From the NCBI GenBank assembly GCA_017442225.1, contig JAFSAR010000021.1, forward strand, positions 1 through 41,486: DNA of 41,486 bases, in the 5' to 3' direction. Origin of the DNA: Clostridia bacterium (GTDB lineage Bacteria; Bacillota; Clostridia; Oscillospirales; Acutalibacteraceae). The notes under the pieces are model-generated. The model saw nothing but the letters and a program-made list of their open reading frames with translations. It had not been told where the DNA came from and searched no databases. Of this stretch, positions 30,339 through 38,567 are shown one piece after another (position 1 is the first letter of the stretch; every line of letters begins with the position of its first letter). Position numbers and translations under genes: made by a program.

Positions 30339-31472
30339 TTGGGTAGATTTATAGCGAGAATAGCCGACTTTATTCGTGAAACTGACAAGCTTATGGTAAT
30401 ACTTTGTGTATTCGCTACAAGTTATGGCTGTCTTGCGGTTTATTCGTCTACAAGATATCTTGACACACTGCGACCTTTATTGGTACAGATAATTGGTATG
30501 GTGGTTGGAATTGCCGCCGCGATTGTTATATCAAGTATAGATTTTGACAAGTATTCAAAATATTGGTATTTATTTGTGTTGATTGGCGTAATACCCGTAA
30601 TACTTACATTTTTTATCGGTTGGGCACCCGAGGGTACCGACGACAAGGCATGGCTTGATTTGGGATTTACCACCTTTCAGCCGTCAGAGCTTTTGAAAAT
30701 ATGCTTTATTATTACCTTTGCCACCCATTTAAGTAAGGTTAAGCCAACTATAAATAAGTTAAAAACCTTAATTCCCATCTGCTTGCACGGTGCATTTCCT
30801 GTATTACTTATACATTTTCAGGGTGATGACGGCACAGCGCTTGTGTTTGCCATTATGGTGCTTTGTATGATGTGGGCGGCAGGTGTTTCGTGGAAATATT
30901 TTGTATTGGCTTTTACGGCGCTATTAGCCGCTTCACCGCTTATTTATTTCGTAATAATGAATGATGAACAGCGTCAGCGACTCGTAAGTATGTTTGATAT
31001 TGAGGCTGATATTATGGGAGCTACCTACCAGCAATACCGCGGTCGTATGGCGCTTGCAAACGGTGGATTTTCAGGACAAGGTTTATTCAAAGGCAGTCTT
31101 ACTCAAGTGGGCGGTGTGCCTGAGGGACAAAATGACTTTATATTTGTAAGCATTGGTGAAGAACTTGGTTTTCTTGGCTGTTTTGTTGTGCTGTTGGTAC
31201 TTGCGGCGATTGGTTTTCGCGCTGTGAATATAGCGCGAAACTGCAATAGACAAAACGGTAAAATAATTTGTGTCGGCTTTTTTGGTATGATGCTTGCCCA
31301 AATTGTAATAAATATCGGTATGTGTGTGGCACTGCTTCCTGTAATTGGTGTAACATTGCCGTTCTTTAGCGCGGGCGGCACATCTCTTATATGTATGTAT
31401 TTAGGTGTAGGTTTGGTGCTTAGTGTTTATAAGCATAGAAATACAAGAACGCTGTATTTGCGTGATAAATAA
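30339..31472 (+). CDS. RodA/FtsW/SpoVE-family peptidoglycan glycosyltransferase (SEDS)
   Basis: A 377-residue protein with about ten membrane helices. Family features are YSSTRYL early, FQPSELLK in the middle, the catalytic-loop motif VPEGQNDFIF with its key Asp, GEELGFLG, and PFFSAGGTSL near the end. SEDS proteins polymerise lipid II in the membrane with a class B penicillin-binding protein, for elongation, division or sporulation; which one applies here is not clear, and no PBP gene is next to it. The start is TTG at 30339, with AGGTGG 6 nt upstream. The in-frame ATG at 30318 has no ribosome binding site and would be almost leaderless. Single-gene unit. Confidence 0.88.
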   Translation: MGRFIARIADFIRETDKLMVILCVFATSYGCLAVYSSTRYLDTLRPLLVQIIGMVVGIAAAIVISSIDFDKYSKYWYLFVLIGVIPVILTFFIGWAPEGTDDKAWLDLGFTTFQPSELLKICFIITFATHLSKVKPTINKLKTLIPICLHGAFPVLLIHFQGDDGTALVFAIMVLCMMWAAGVSWKYFVLAFTALLAASPLIYFVIMNDEQRQRLVSMFDIEADIMGATYQQYRGRMALANGGFSGQGLFKGSLTQVGGVPEGQNDFIFVSIGEELGFLGCFVVLLVLAAIGFRAVNIARNCNRQNGKIICVGFFGMMLAQIVINIGMCVALLPVIGVTLPFFSAGGTSLICMYLGVGLVLSVYKHRNTRTLYLRDK

Positions 31473-31485
31473 TTAAAACATATTA

Positions 31486-31520
31486 AAAGTTCCTTATATT
31501 AAAACTATATAAGGAACTTT
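31486..31520. terminator. Terminator after the RodA-like gene
   Basis: A perfect 14-bp stem (31486-31499 with 31507-31520) and 7-nt loop; the arms end in AAA and TTT. Confidence 0.9.
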
Positions 31521-31606
31521 GTTATTTTATTTATAATTTGCTCTTTATTTCATAATTTAAATATGTTAGAATATAGTTGAAATCAAATAAAAGGAGTGGG
31601 TAGATT

Positions 31607-33208
31607 ATGAAAATTACATTTTTGGGCGCGGCGCATGAGGTTACGGGTTCTTGTACACTGCTTGAGGCTTGTGGTAAAAATATACTTATTGATTGCGGAA
31701 TGGAGCAAGGAGCCGATATTTACGAGAATTGTGAAATTCCCATAGTGCCTTGTGATATTGATGCGATATGCCTTACACACGCGCATATAGATCATTCGGG
31801 CAAAATACCCGCTCTTGTAGCACAGGGCTTTAAGGGTGAAATATATTCTACTTTGGCTACGCGTAAGCTTTGCAACATAATGCTTCGCGACTCTGCACAC
31901 ATACAGGAATTTGAAGCCGAGTGGCGCAACCGCAAGGCAAAACGCGCAGGCGCACAGGAATATGTTCCGCTTTATACATTGCAGGATGCCGAAAATGCGT
32001 TGAAGCTTTTTAAACATTACGATTATAACAAGCCCGCCGAAATTTTCGAAGGCATAAGAATTACGTTTATAGATGCTGGTCATCTTTTGGGTTCGGCTTG
32101 CATTTTGTTTGAAATTACCGAAAATGGCAAGACCGAGCGTATTATCTTTTCGGGCGACCTTGGCAACACCAAACGTCCTCTTATAAATGACCCTGCAGTT
32201 CCGCCCGTTGCTGATTATGTGGTAATTGAGTCAACCTACGGTGACCGCACACACGGCACGCGTCCTGATTACACGTTGCAGCTTACCGAGATTTTGCAGG
32301 AAACCTTTGACCGCGGCGGAAATGTGGTAATCCCATCGTTTGCTATAGGCAGAACACAAGAGATGCTCTATCTTATCCGAAACATAAAAGAGCAGGGGCT
32401 TATAAAAAATCACGCAAATTTTGCGGTATATGTCGATAGTCCATTGGCAGTAGAGGCTACAAACATTTACTCGTCGGGTCTTACCGATTACTACGATGAA
32501 GAAACCCTTGATTTGTTAGAGCAGGGTATCGACCCCATACGCTTTGGCGGACTTAAACTATCGGTGACGTCAGATGATTCGAAAATGATAAACTTTGACG
32601 AAACACCCAAGGTTATTTTATCAGCTTCGGGTATGTGCGAGGCGGGTCGCATTAGGCACCACTTAAAACATAATTTGTGGAGAAATGATAGTACAATACT
32701 TTTTGTCGGTTATCAGTCTGAGGGCACAGTGGGTCGCAAGCTTGTCGACGGCGAAACCACAGTTAAGCTTTTTGGCGAGGAGATAAATGTCCGCGCTCGT
32801 ATTGCCACCTTGGCGGGTATCAGCGGCCACGCTGATCGCGATATGCTGCTCGGTTGGTTGTCAAATGTAAAAAATTCGGTTAAAACCGTGTTTGTAAATC
32901 ACGGCGACGACAGTGTTTGTGACACTTTTGCAAAAGAAATTGAGTCTACACTCGGCATAAATGCAATAGCGCCTTTTAGCGGAGACAAGTATGACCTTTT
33001 GACAGGCGAGTGCATAGAAAAAGGCAGAGTAGTACGCATTGAACGTAAAAGTGAGGGCAGACACCGCGCCGAGACGGTGTTCTCGCGCCTTTATGCCGCT
33101 GGTCAGCGTTTGCTTTCGGTTATTAATAAAAACAAAGATAGCTCCAATAAAGAAATTGCAAAGTTTGCCGATCAGGTTACCGCTTTATGCGATAAGTATG
33201 ATAAGTAG
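31607..33208 (+). CDS. Beta-CASP metallo-beta-lactamase-fold RNA-processing nuclease-like protein
   Basis: A 533-residue cytoplasmic hydrolase. The metallo-beta-lactamase core has THAHIDHSG (H58, H60, D62, H63), GHLLGSA and FSGDLGN. The beta-CASP part has ESTYGDRTH, PSFAIGRTQEMLYLI and ILSASGMCEAGRI, with a late ISGHADRD histidine. This family (CPSF-73/YsH1-like) includes RNA endo- and exonucleases, so RNA maturation or decay is the likely role. The C-terminal 65 residues are an additional basic helical stretch. AAAGGAG is 10 nt upstream. The tcdA gene follows after 8 nt. Confidence 0.88.
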   Translation: MKITFLGAAHEVTGSCTLLEACGKNILIDCGMEQGADIYENCEIPIVPCDIDAICLTHAHIDHSGKIPALVAQGFKGEIYSTLATRKLCNIMLRDSAHIQEFEAEWRNRKAKRAGAQEYVPLYTLQDAENALKLFKHYDYNKPAEIFEGIRITFIDAGHLLGSACILFEITENGKTERIIFSGDLGNTKRPLINDPAVPPVADYVVIESTYGDRTHGTRPDYTLQLTEILQETFDRGGNVVIPSFAIGRTQEMLYLIRNIKEQGLIKNHANFAVYVDSPLAVEATNIYSSGLTDYYDEETLDLLEQGIDPIRFGGLKLSVTSDDSKMINFDETPKVILSASGMCEAGRIRHHLKHNLWRNDSTILFVGYQSEGTVGRKLVDGETTVKLFGEEINVRARIATLAGISGHADRDMLLGWLSNVKNSVKTVFVNHGDDSVCDTFAKEIESTLGINAIAPFSGDKYDLLTGECIEKGRVVRIERKSEGRHRAETVFSRLYAAGQRLLSVINKNKDSSNKEIAKFADQVTALCDKYDK

Positions 33209-33216
33209 GAATATTT

Positions 33217-33894
33217 ATGGAAAATCAAAATACAAGAACTATAGCCGTTTTAGGTGAAGCGGCTATAGAAAAACTTAAAAAATGTCGTGTGGCAGTGTTC
33301 GGTGTGGGAGGTGTCGGCTCTTACGCAGTCGAGGCTTTGGCTCGTGCGGGTGTGGGAGCTATTGATCTTATTGATAACGACACCTTTAATGTAACCAACA
33401 TAAATCGTCAGATGTACGCAACACATAAAACAATAGGGCAGTACAAGGTTGACGTTGCTTGTGAGAGAATACTTGATATAAACCCCGAGTGCAATGTGAC
33501 GGCACACAAAATGTTTTATCTGCCCGAAAATGCCGACAACATAGACCTTTCGCAATATGATTATATTGTCGATGCTATTGATACGGTTGCCGCAAAGGTA
33601 GAACTTGCGATAAATGCCGATAAATGCGGTATTCCTATTATCAGCAGTATGGGTACGGGAAATAAATTGCACCCAGAGATGTTTGAAGTCACCGACATTT
33701 ATAAAACCAGTGTTTGTCCACTTGCCAAGGTAATGAGAACAAGGCTCAAAAAAGAGGGGATAAAAAAATTAAAGGTTGTATATTCAAAAGAAGAACCCAT
33801 AAAAAATGTCGATAACATTATCGGCTCGGTGCCCTTTGTGCCGAGTGTAGCTGGGCTTATAATTGCAGGCGAAGTAATAAAAGATTTAATATAA
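33217..33894 (+). CDS. tcdA: tRNA threonylcarbamoyladenosine dehydratase (ThiF/E1-like)
   Basis: A 225-residue cytoplasmic enzyme. The nucleotide-binding loop is FGVGGVGSYAVEAL (28-41), followed by DNDTFNVTNINRQ, YDYIVDAIDTV and the late CPLAKVMRTRLKKEGI. This layout matches TcdA/CsdL, which uses ATP to cyclise t6A at position 37 of ANN-reading tRNAs. AGGA 8-9 nt upstream supports the ATG, 8 nt after the beta-CASP gene, so both are in one RNA-related operon. Confidence 0.9.
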   Translation: MENQNTRTIAVLGEAAIEKLKKCRVAVFGVGGVGSYAVEALARAGVGAIDLIDNDTFNVTNINRQMYATHKTIGQYKVDVACERILDINPECNVTAHKMFYLPENADNIDLSQYDYIVDAIDTVAAKVELAINADKCGIPIISSMGTGNKLHPEMFEVTDIYKTSVCPLAKVMRTRLKKEGIKKLKVVYSKEEPIKNVDNIIGSVPFVPSVAGLIIAGEVIKDLI

Positions 33895-33896
33895 TT

Positions 33897-33943
33897 AAAG
33901 GTCATTGCAAGTTAAAAAATCGGCTTGCACTGACCTTTGTTTT
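33897..33943. terminator. Bidirectional terminator between tcdA and the AraC gene
   Basis: 8 pairs (33897-33904 with 33931-33938), a T-C mismatch, 6 pairs (33906-33911 with 33924-33929), then GTTTTT. Both flanking genes end within a few bases. Confidence 0.85.
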
Positions 33944-34761
33944 TATATCTTATTATATTCTTTCTTCGGCGCTTTGCCGTATTCCTTATAAAACGCACGG
34001 TAAAATACAGAGTAGTCGTTAAATCCGCAAAGTGTTGCGGCGCGGGTGGGGGAGATACCCTCTGATAACATTCGTTTTGCGTTTACAAGCCGTTTTGCGT
34101 TTATATAGTTTTGTACGGTTGAGCCCGTCGCCGCCTTAAAGCTGCGGCACAGCTGCGCCTTACTTATATAAAACTTATTACATATCGTATCAAGTGTAAG
34201 ACTATCATTTATATGATTGTTTATATATCGTACTATTCGTTGTATGGGGGACTCGCCCTGTGTTTCGGTATCACGACGGGATTTATACACCTTGTATATT
34301 TCGTTAAGAAGCGGTAGCATATTACAGCTAACCTGCAAATGTCGGTTTTGTGATTCGCCGAGCAGGTTATTAATAAGTAAATTATATATTTCGGGCTTGA
34401 AATCGTCACGTGTATAACGGTTGAACATACCTGGCTCGTGATTTAAAAATGCTTCAAGTAGCAGACCGTCTTTATCAAAGGGTTTGAAAAAATCTTCGCT
34501 AAAATGCGCCGAAAAACGCTCGTAGGGGCGTGTAGCGTCTATATCTATGTAATGCGCTTCGGTAGGGCGCATTAGTATAATATCGCCGTGAGATAGGGGA
34601 TATTCGTTACCCTCTATCAAAAATTTGCCACGTCCGTGCACAAAAATATACAACTCGAAAGTATCGTGTGTGTGCAGTTTAAAGTACTCTTTATCAGGGT
34701 GCTCATCAAGGTAGTAATGACAGTTAAGCCCGTCTTGTTTATGTGTAAAATACTTGCTCAT
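33943..34761 (-). CDS. AraC-family regulator of the sugar-acid locus
   Basis: A 272-residue cytoplasmic regulator. The N-terminal cupin-like domain has HTHDTFELYIFVHGRGKFLIEG and PLSHGDIILMRP. The C-terminal 100 residues hold the two helix-turn-helix motifs: LTLDTICNKFYISKAQLCRSFKAATG and ISPTRAATLCGFNDYSVFYRAFYKEYG. Such proteins bind a sugar in the cupin and then activate transcription. GGTGA 6 nt upstream favours the ATG at 34761; an in-frame ATG at 34776 and another at 34806 have weaker sites. It is divergent from the mannonate dehydratase operon, with direct repeats in between that fit its binding mode. Inducer likely a sugar acid (inference). Confidence 0.88.
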   Translation of the reverse strand: MSKYFTHKQDGLNCHYYLDEHPDKEYFKLHTHDTFELYIFVHGRGKFLIEGNEYPLSHGDIILMRPTEAHYIDIDATRPYERFSAHFSEDFFKPFDKDGLLLEAFLNHEPGMFNRYTRDDFKPEIYNLLINNLLGESQNRHLQVSCNMLPLLNEIYKVYKSRRDTETQGESPIQRIVRYINNHINDSLTLDTICNKFYISKAQLCRSFKAATGSTVQNYINAKRLVNAKRMLSEGISPTRAATLCGFNDYSVFYRAFYKEYGKAPKKEYNKI

Positions 34762-34798
34762 ATTATCACCAAGGGGCATTATACCACACTTTGATACG

Positions 34799-34829
34799 AT
34801 TTGCAATATTTAAAGATAATATTTGCAAT
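34799..34829. promoter_or_regulatory. Two direct repeats ATTTGCAAT, candidate AraC-type operator
   Basis: ATTTGCAAT at 34799-34807 and 34821-34829, 22 nt apart, about two helical turns. They lie just upstream of the weak -35 region of the uxuA promoter, the usual place for an AraC activator dimer. Confidence 0.6.
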
Positions 34830-34830
34830 T

Positions 34831-34871
34831 CCATTGTTAAAAGTGATTTTGTATAATATGTATAACAATGG
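34831..34871. promoter_or_regulatory. Weak promoter of the sugar-acid operon framed by an inverted repeat
   Basis: The -10 TATAAT is at 34852-34857, with no good -35 (TTCCAT region), as expected for an activated promoter. CCATTGTTA (34831-34839) and TAACAATGG (34863-34871) are a perfect 9-bp inverted repeat around it, a possible second operator. Confidence 0.55.
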
Positions 34872-34925
34872 TATAGTATGCCTTACAAAACATTGTCAAA
34901 ATCTAAAAACGGATGGTGTAAACGT

Positions 34926-36008
34926 ATGCAAATGACATTTCGTTGGTACGGCGAGGGTAATGATAAAATCTCGCTGCAAGACATCAAACAAATCCCTGGT
35001 GTTACAGGAATTGTTTGGGCTCTTCATGACAAAATGCCGGGTGAAATTTGGAGTGAGGAAGAAATCGCAAAGGTAAAGGCTCAGTGCGATGAATACGGCT
35101 TTAACATTGACGTTGTTGAGTCGGTTAACGTTCACGATGATATAAAAATCGGTTTGCCTTCTCGCGACAAATATATTGAAAACTACATTCAGACAATTCG
35201 CAATCTTGCTAAATTTGGTGTTAAGGTTATATGCTACAACTTTATGCCTATATTTGACTGGACTCGCTCTGACTTGTTCCACCCCGTAGGCGACGGCTCT
35301 ACCGCGCTTTTCTATGAAAAGGGTATGATTCAGGACGATTACAATGCAATGGCAAACTACATTCTTGAATTTACCGAAAAATATAATATGTCTTTTCCTG
35401 GTTGGGAGCCTGAAAGAATGGCAAAGCTCGACGAGCTTTTCAAGGCTTATGAGGGTGTTGACCACGAAAAACTTTGGGCAAACCTCAAGTATTTCCTCGA
35501 AAAGCTTATGCCTGTTTGTGAGGAAACAGGTATCAAAATGGCAATTCATATGGACGATCCACCATGGGATATATTTGGTCTTCCTCGTCTGCTTATCGAC
35601 GAGCCGAGCATTGACCGTTTCTTAAAAATGGTTGATAATCCCCACAACTGTCTGACACTTTGTTCAGGTAGCCTTAACGCTAATCCGGAAAACAATGTGG
35701 CAAGCATTGTAAGAAAGCACTGCGACCGTATTGCATTTGCTCACGTTCGTAATGTTAAGCATTTCCCGAACGGTGACTTTTCAGAAGCAAGCCACCGCGA
35801 CTGTGACGGTGATACAGGTATACTTGATATACTAAGGGCATATCACGACTGTGGTTTTGACGGATATATCCGTCCCGACCACGGTAGACACCTTTGGGGC
35901 GAAAAGGCAGGTACGGTAAGACCTGGCTATGGTTTATATGACCGAGCACTCGGCATTATGTATATGTTAGGTGTTTGGGATACACTTGAAAAGGAAGGTA
36001 AAAAATAA
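34926..36008 (+). CDS. uxuA: Mannonate dehydratase
   Basis: A 360-residue cytoplasmic enzyme of the normal UxuA length. Typical stretches are MTFRWYGEGNDKISLQDI at the start, GIVWALHDKMPGEIW, the metal-site regions IKMAIHMDDPPWDIFGLPR and LTLCSGSLNANPENN, and FAHVRNVKHFPNGDFSEASH. It dehydrates D-mannonate to 2-keto-3-deoxygluconate with a divalent metal. GGTG 8-9 nt upstream selects the ATG at 34926; an ATG at 34878 lies close to the transcription start. Its stop overlaps the ATG of the next gene by one base (TAATG), so the SDR is translationally coupled. Confidence 0.93.
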   Translation: MQMTFRWYGEGNDKISLQDIKQIPGVTGIVWALHDKMPGEIWSEEEIAKVKAQCDEYGFNIDVVESVNVHDDIKIGLPSRDKYIENYIQTIRNLAKFGVKVICYNFMPIFDWTRSDLFHPVGDGSTALFYEKGMIQDDYNAMANYILEFTEKYNMSFPGWEPERMAKLDELFKAYEGVDHEKLWANLKYFLEKLMPVCEETGIKMAIHMDDPPWDIFGLPRLLIDEPSIDRFLKMVDNPHNCLTLCSGSLNANPENNVASIVRKHCDRIAFAHVRNVKHFPNGDFSEASHRDCDGDTGILDILRAYHDCGFDGYIRPDHGRHLWGEKAGTVRPGYGLYDRALGIMYMLGVWDTLEKEGKK

Positions 36009-36832
36009 TGGAAAAAGTAATAGTAGTAACTGGAGCAGGCGGCGTGCTTTGCTCAGGCTTTGCAGAATTTTTGGCATCAAAGGGCGCAAAGGTAGCGCTT
36101 TTAGACCTTAATGAAGAGGCTGCTGGCAAGGTAGCAGAAGGAATTGTTGCAAAGGGCGGTATTGCCAAGGCTTACAAATGCAACTGTCTTGATAAAGCTG
36201 ACATTGAAGCAGTTCACGAAAAGGTTCTTGCCGATTTTGGCAAGTGCGATATTTTGGTAAACGGCGCAGGTGGTAACAACCCCAAATGCACCACAGCGCA
36301 CGAAGAATATGTTAAAGGTGATGAGTCTGCACAGGACATTCTCACATTCTTTAACATTGATGAAAAGGGCTTTGACTTTGTATTCGACCTTAATCTCAAG
36401 GGCGTTCTGCTTCCAAGTCAGGTATTTATGACCGATATGATTGGTCGTAAGGGTTGTTCGGTACTCAATGTTTCTTCTATGAACGCTTACCGCCCCCTTA
36501 CCAAGATTCCCGCATACTCTGCCGCAAAAGCAGCGGTAACAAACTTTACCTCTTGGCTTGCAGTTCACTTTGCAAAAGAGGGTATTCGCGTCAATGCGAT
36601 AGCTCCTGGCTTCTTTGTATCAAACCAAAACCGTGCGCTTCTCTTTAACGAGGACGGCACACCCACACCACGTACAGACAAGATTTTGCGTTCAACTCCT
36701 ATGGGTCGTTTCGGCGAGGCAGAGGAACTGCTCGGTACATTAGAGTGGTTGCTTGACGAAACCAAATCAGGCTTTGTTACAGGTATTACCGTTCCTGTAG
36801 ATGGAGGCTTCTCAGCATACTCAGGAGTATAA
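36008..36832 (+). CDS. uxuB: SDR-family D-mannonate oxidoreductase / fructuronate reductase
   Basis: A 274-residue short-chain dehydrogenase. The cofactor loop is TGAGGVLCSG (8-17), followed by VNGAGGNNP and the catalytic S157-Y170-K174 in VSSMNAY and YSAAKAAV. The GGNNP insertion and length match the SDR-type mannonate oxidoreductases found beside uxuA in Firmicutes, which differ from the long-chain UxuB of E. coli. It would reduce fructuronate to mannonate with NAD(P)H, supplying UxuA. The one-base overlap with uxuA supports this role. Isomerase UxaC and 2-keto-3-deoxygluconate kinase/aldolase are not in the window. Confidence 0.85.
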   Translation: MEKVIVVTGAGGVLCSGFAEFLASKGAKVALLDLNEEAAGKVAEGIVAKGGIAKAYKCNCLDKADIEAVHEKVLADFGKCDILVNGAGGNNPKCTTAHEEYVKGDESAQDILTFFNIDEKGFDFVFDLNLKGVLLPSQVFMTDMIGRKGCSVLNVSSMNAYRPLTKIPAYSAAKAAVTNFTSWLAVHFAKEGIRVNAIAPGFFVSNQNRALLFNEDGTPTPRTDKILRSTPMGRFGEAEELLGTLEWLLDETKSGFVTGITVPVDGGFSAYSGV

Positions 36833-36845
36833 GAGGTACTTTATT

Positions 36846-37694
36846 ATGAATAGTAATGTAAAAATCTATGGCTTTGCTGATGAAGCAAGCCCAATGATAG
36901 ACCAACAAATTAAGGCTATGCACCGCAACGGTCTTGCGGGTCTTGAAATCCGTAATGTTGACGGCACCTGGATTGCAGGAGTTGAGGTAGACAAAATCCG
37001 CGAGGTAAAGGCAAAATTGGATGCCGCAGGTCTTGAAACCTGGTCAATCGGTTCGGCTATCGGTAAGATTGATATAGAAAAAGGCGATTTTGAGGAACAT
37101 CTTGAAAGCTTAAAGAAGATGCTTGAGTTCGCTCATATTCTTGAGGCTAAAAACCTTCGTGCTTTTTCATTCTTCATTCCAAAGGGCAAGGACCCTGCCG
37201 ATTATAAAAATGAGGTTATGGACCGTATGGGTAAAATGCTTGACGTTATGCGCGGCAGTGGTGTTACATTCTGCCACGAAAACGAAAAGGGCATATACGG
37301 AGATATTGCTTCACGCTGTCTTGAGATTCTTGATACCTTCCCTGAAATTGAGGGTGTATTTGACACTGCAAACTTTGTTCAGTGCAAAGAAGACACCGCA
37401 CGCGCTTGGAATATGTTAAAACACCGCATTAAATACGTTCACGTTAAAGACGCAAGAATGTCTGACGGTGTTATAGTGCCTCCTGGCAAGGGCGACGGTA
37501 ACTATAGTCTTATTATTCCCGAATACTTGGCTCAGGGCGGTACAGTATTTACAATGGAACCACACCTTGCCGAGTTTGTAGGTCTTGCAGGTCTTGAACG
37601 CGAGGGTGAGGAAAGCGCAGTAGGCGAAATAAAATTCAATAGCAATGAAGAAGCATTTGATTATGCTTGTACAGAATTCAAGAAGTTACTTTAA
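36846..37694 (+). CDS. Sugar phosphate isomerase/epimerase-like TIM-barrel protein
   Basis: A 282-residue TIM barrel of the xylose-isomerase-like/AP-endonuclease-2 superfamily. Visible landmarks are YGFADEASP at the start, GLAGLEIRNVDG, FCHENEKGIYGD (metal Glu), VFDTANFVQ (Asp), KYVHVKDAR (His-Lys-Asp) and FTMEPHL (Glu). These make up a divalent-metal site for isomerising, epimerising or eliminating sugars. The exact substrate is unknown. AGAGGT upstream and 13 nt spacing from uxuB place it in the same operon; an in-frame ATG at 36801 falls inside uxuB. Confidence 0.82.
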   Translation: MNSNVKIYGFADEASPMIDQQIKAMHRNGLAGLEIRNVDGTWIAGVEVDKIREVKAKLDAAGLETWSIGSAIGKIDIEKGDFEEHLESLKKMLEFAHILEAKNLRAFSFFIPKGKDPADYKNEVMDRMGKMLDVMRGSGVTFCHENEKGIYGDIASRCLEILDTFPEIEGVFDTANFVQCKEDTARAWNMLKHRIKYVHVKDARMSDGVIVPPGKGDGNYSLIIPEYLAQGGTVFTMEPHLAEFVGLAGLEREGEESAVGEIKFNSNEEAFDYACTEFKKLL

Positions 37695-37706
37695 GGAGTA
37701 AAAGCT

Positions 37707-38477
37707 ATGGAAATAGGTATTCAGTTTTACACATTGCGTGATTATTGTAAAAATCTTGATGATTTTGCACAAACACTAAAAAAAGTAGCCGATATAGGTT
37801 ATAAAAATGTTCAAATAAGCGGCGTTTGCGAATATGAGCCTGAATGGCTTAAGGAAAACCTTGATAGAAACGGTCTTAAGTGCGTAGTAACCCACACACC
37901 ACCCGCACAGCTTAAAGAGGACGTAGCAAAGGTTTGCAGAAATCACGATATAATTAATTGCGATTATGTTGGTCTTGGCTTTCACGATTTTTCTATAAGC
38001 CGTGAGGGTCTTACATATAAAGATTTTTACAATGAATATGTCGATATAATTAAGGCTGTTAAAGCAAACGGCAAATACTTTATGCACCATAACCACGCAA
38101 AAGAGTTTATAAAATTTGACGGTAAAAATGTTATTGAGCATTTAGTAGAAGATTTTGCACCTGATGAATTAGGTATAATACTTGATACTTTTTGGGTGCA
38201 GGCAGCGGGCGGTGACCCGGCAGCTTGGATTGAAAAACTTGCAGGCAGACTTCCTGTTATTCATCTTAAAGATTATGCTTTTAGTGATACGTTTAAAAAT
38301 TTTGAGGATAATATCGCTGTAGTAGGCGAGGGTAATATCAACTTCGACCGCGTATTCAAGGCTGCTGAAAACAGCGGTGTTAAGTATATGATGGTAGAGC
38401 AGGATGATTGCCACGGTGAAGACCCGTTTGACTGCATTAAGAAAAGTTATGATTATTTAAAATCTTGTGGTTTCTAA
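37707..38477 (+). CDS. Sugar phosphate isomerase/epimerase-like TIM-barrel protein (second)
   Basis: A 256-residue TIM barrel of the same superfamily but a different subgroup from its neighbour. Landmarks: GIQFYTLRDYC at the start, MHHNHAKEF, IILDTFWVQAAGGDPAAWI, VIHLKDYAF and MVEQDDCHGEDPFD. This subgroup often accompanies Gfo/Idh/MocA dehydrogenases, including in pathways that oxidise a sugar and then open or cleave it. AAGGAG 8 nt upstream, 12 nt after the previous gene: same operon. Confidence 0.82.
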   Translation: MEIGIQFYTLRDYCKNLDDFAQTLKKVADIGYKNVQISGVCEYEPEWLKENLDRNGLKCVVTHTPPAQLKEDVAKVCRNHDIINCDYVGLGFHDFSISREGLTYKDFYNEYVDIIKAVKANGKYFMHHNHAKEFIKFDGKNVIEHLVEDFAPDELGIILDTFWVQAAGGDPAAWIEKLAGRLPVIHLKDYAFSDTFKNFEDNIAVVGEGNINFDRVFKAAENSGVKYMMVEQDDCHGEDPFDCIKKSYDYLKSCGF

Positions 38478-38520
38478 AATTGCCCACAGCACCGAGCAAA
38501 AAGGCACTGTGAACAATTTT
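38476..38520 (+). other. Intercistronic stem-loop inside the sugar-acid operon
   Basis: AAAATTG pairs with CAATTTT (38476-38482 with 38514-38520) and, after a 2x2 internal loop, CACAG with CTGTG (38485-38489 with 38507-38511). It may act as a partial terminator or stabilise the upstream mRNA, letting the last two genes be expressed differently. Confidence 0.45.
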
Positions 38521-38567
38521 CTATCGAAATATTTTTATATTCTTTTTAAGAAGGGAAAGCAATTATT

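Noticed and set aside
34896..35549. A 217-residue minus-strand frame opposite uxuA
   Set aside because: It is antisense to a conserved enzyme, has a Cys/His/Asn-rich composition typical of shadow frames and no start signals.
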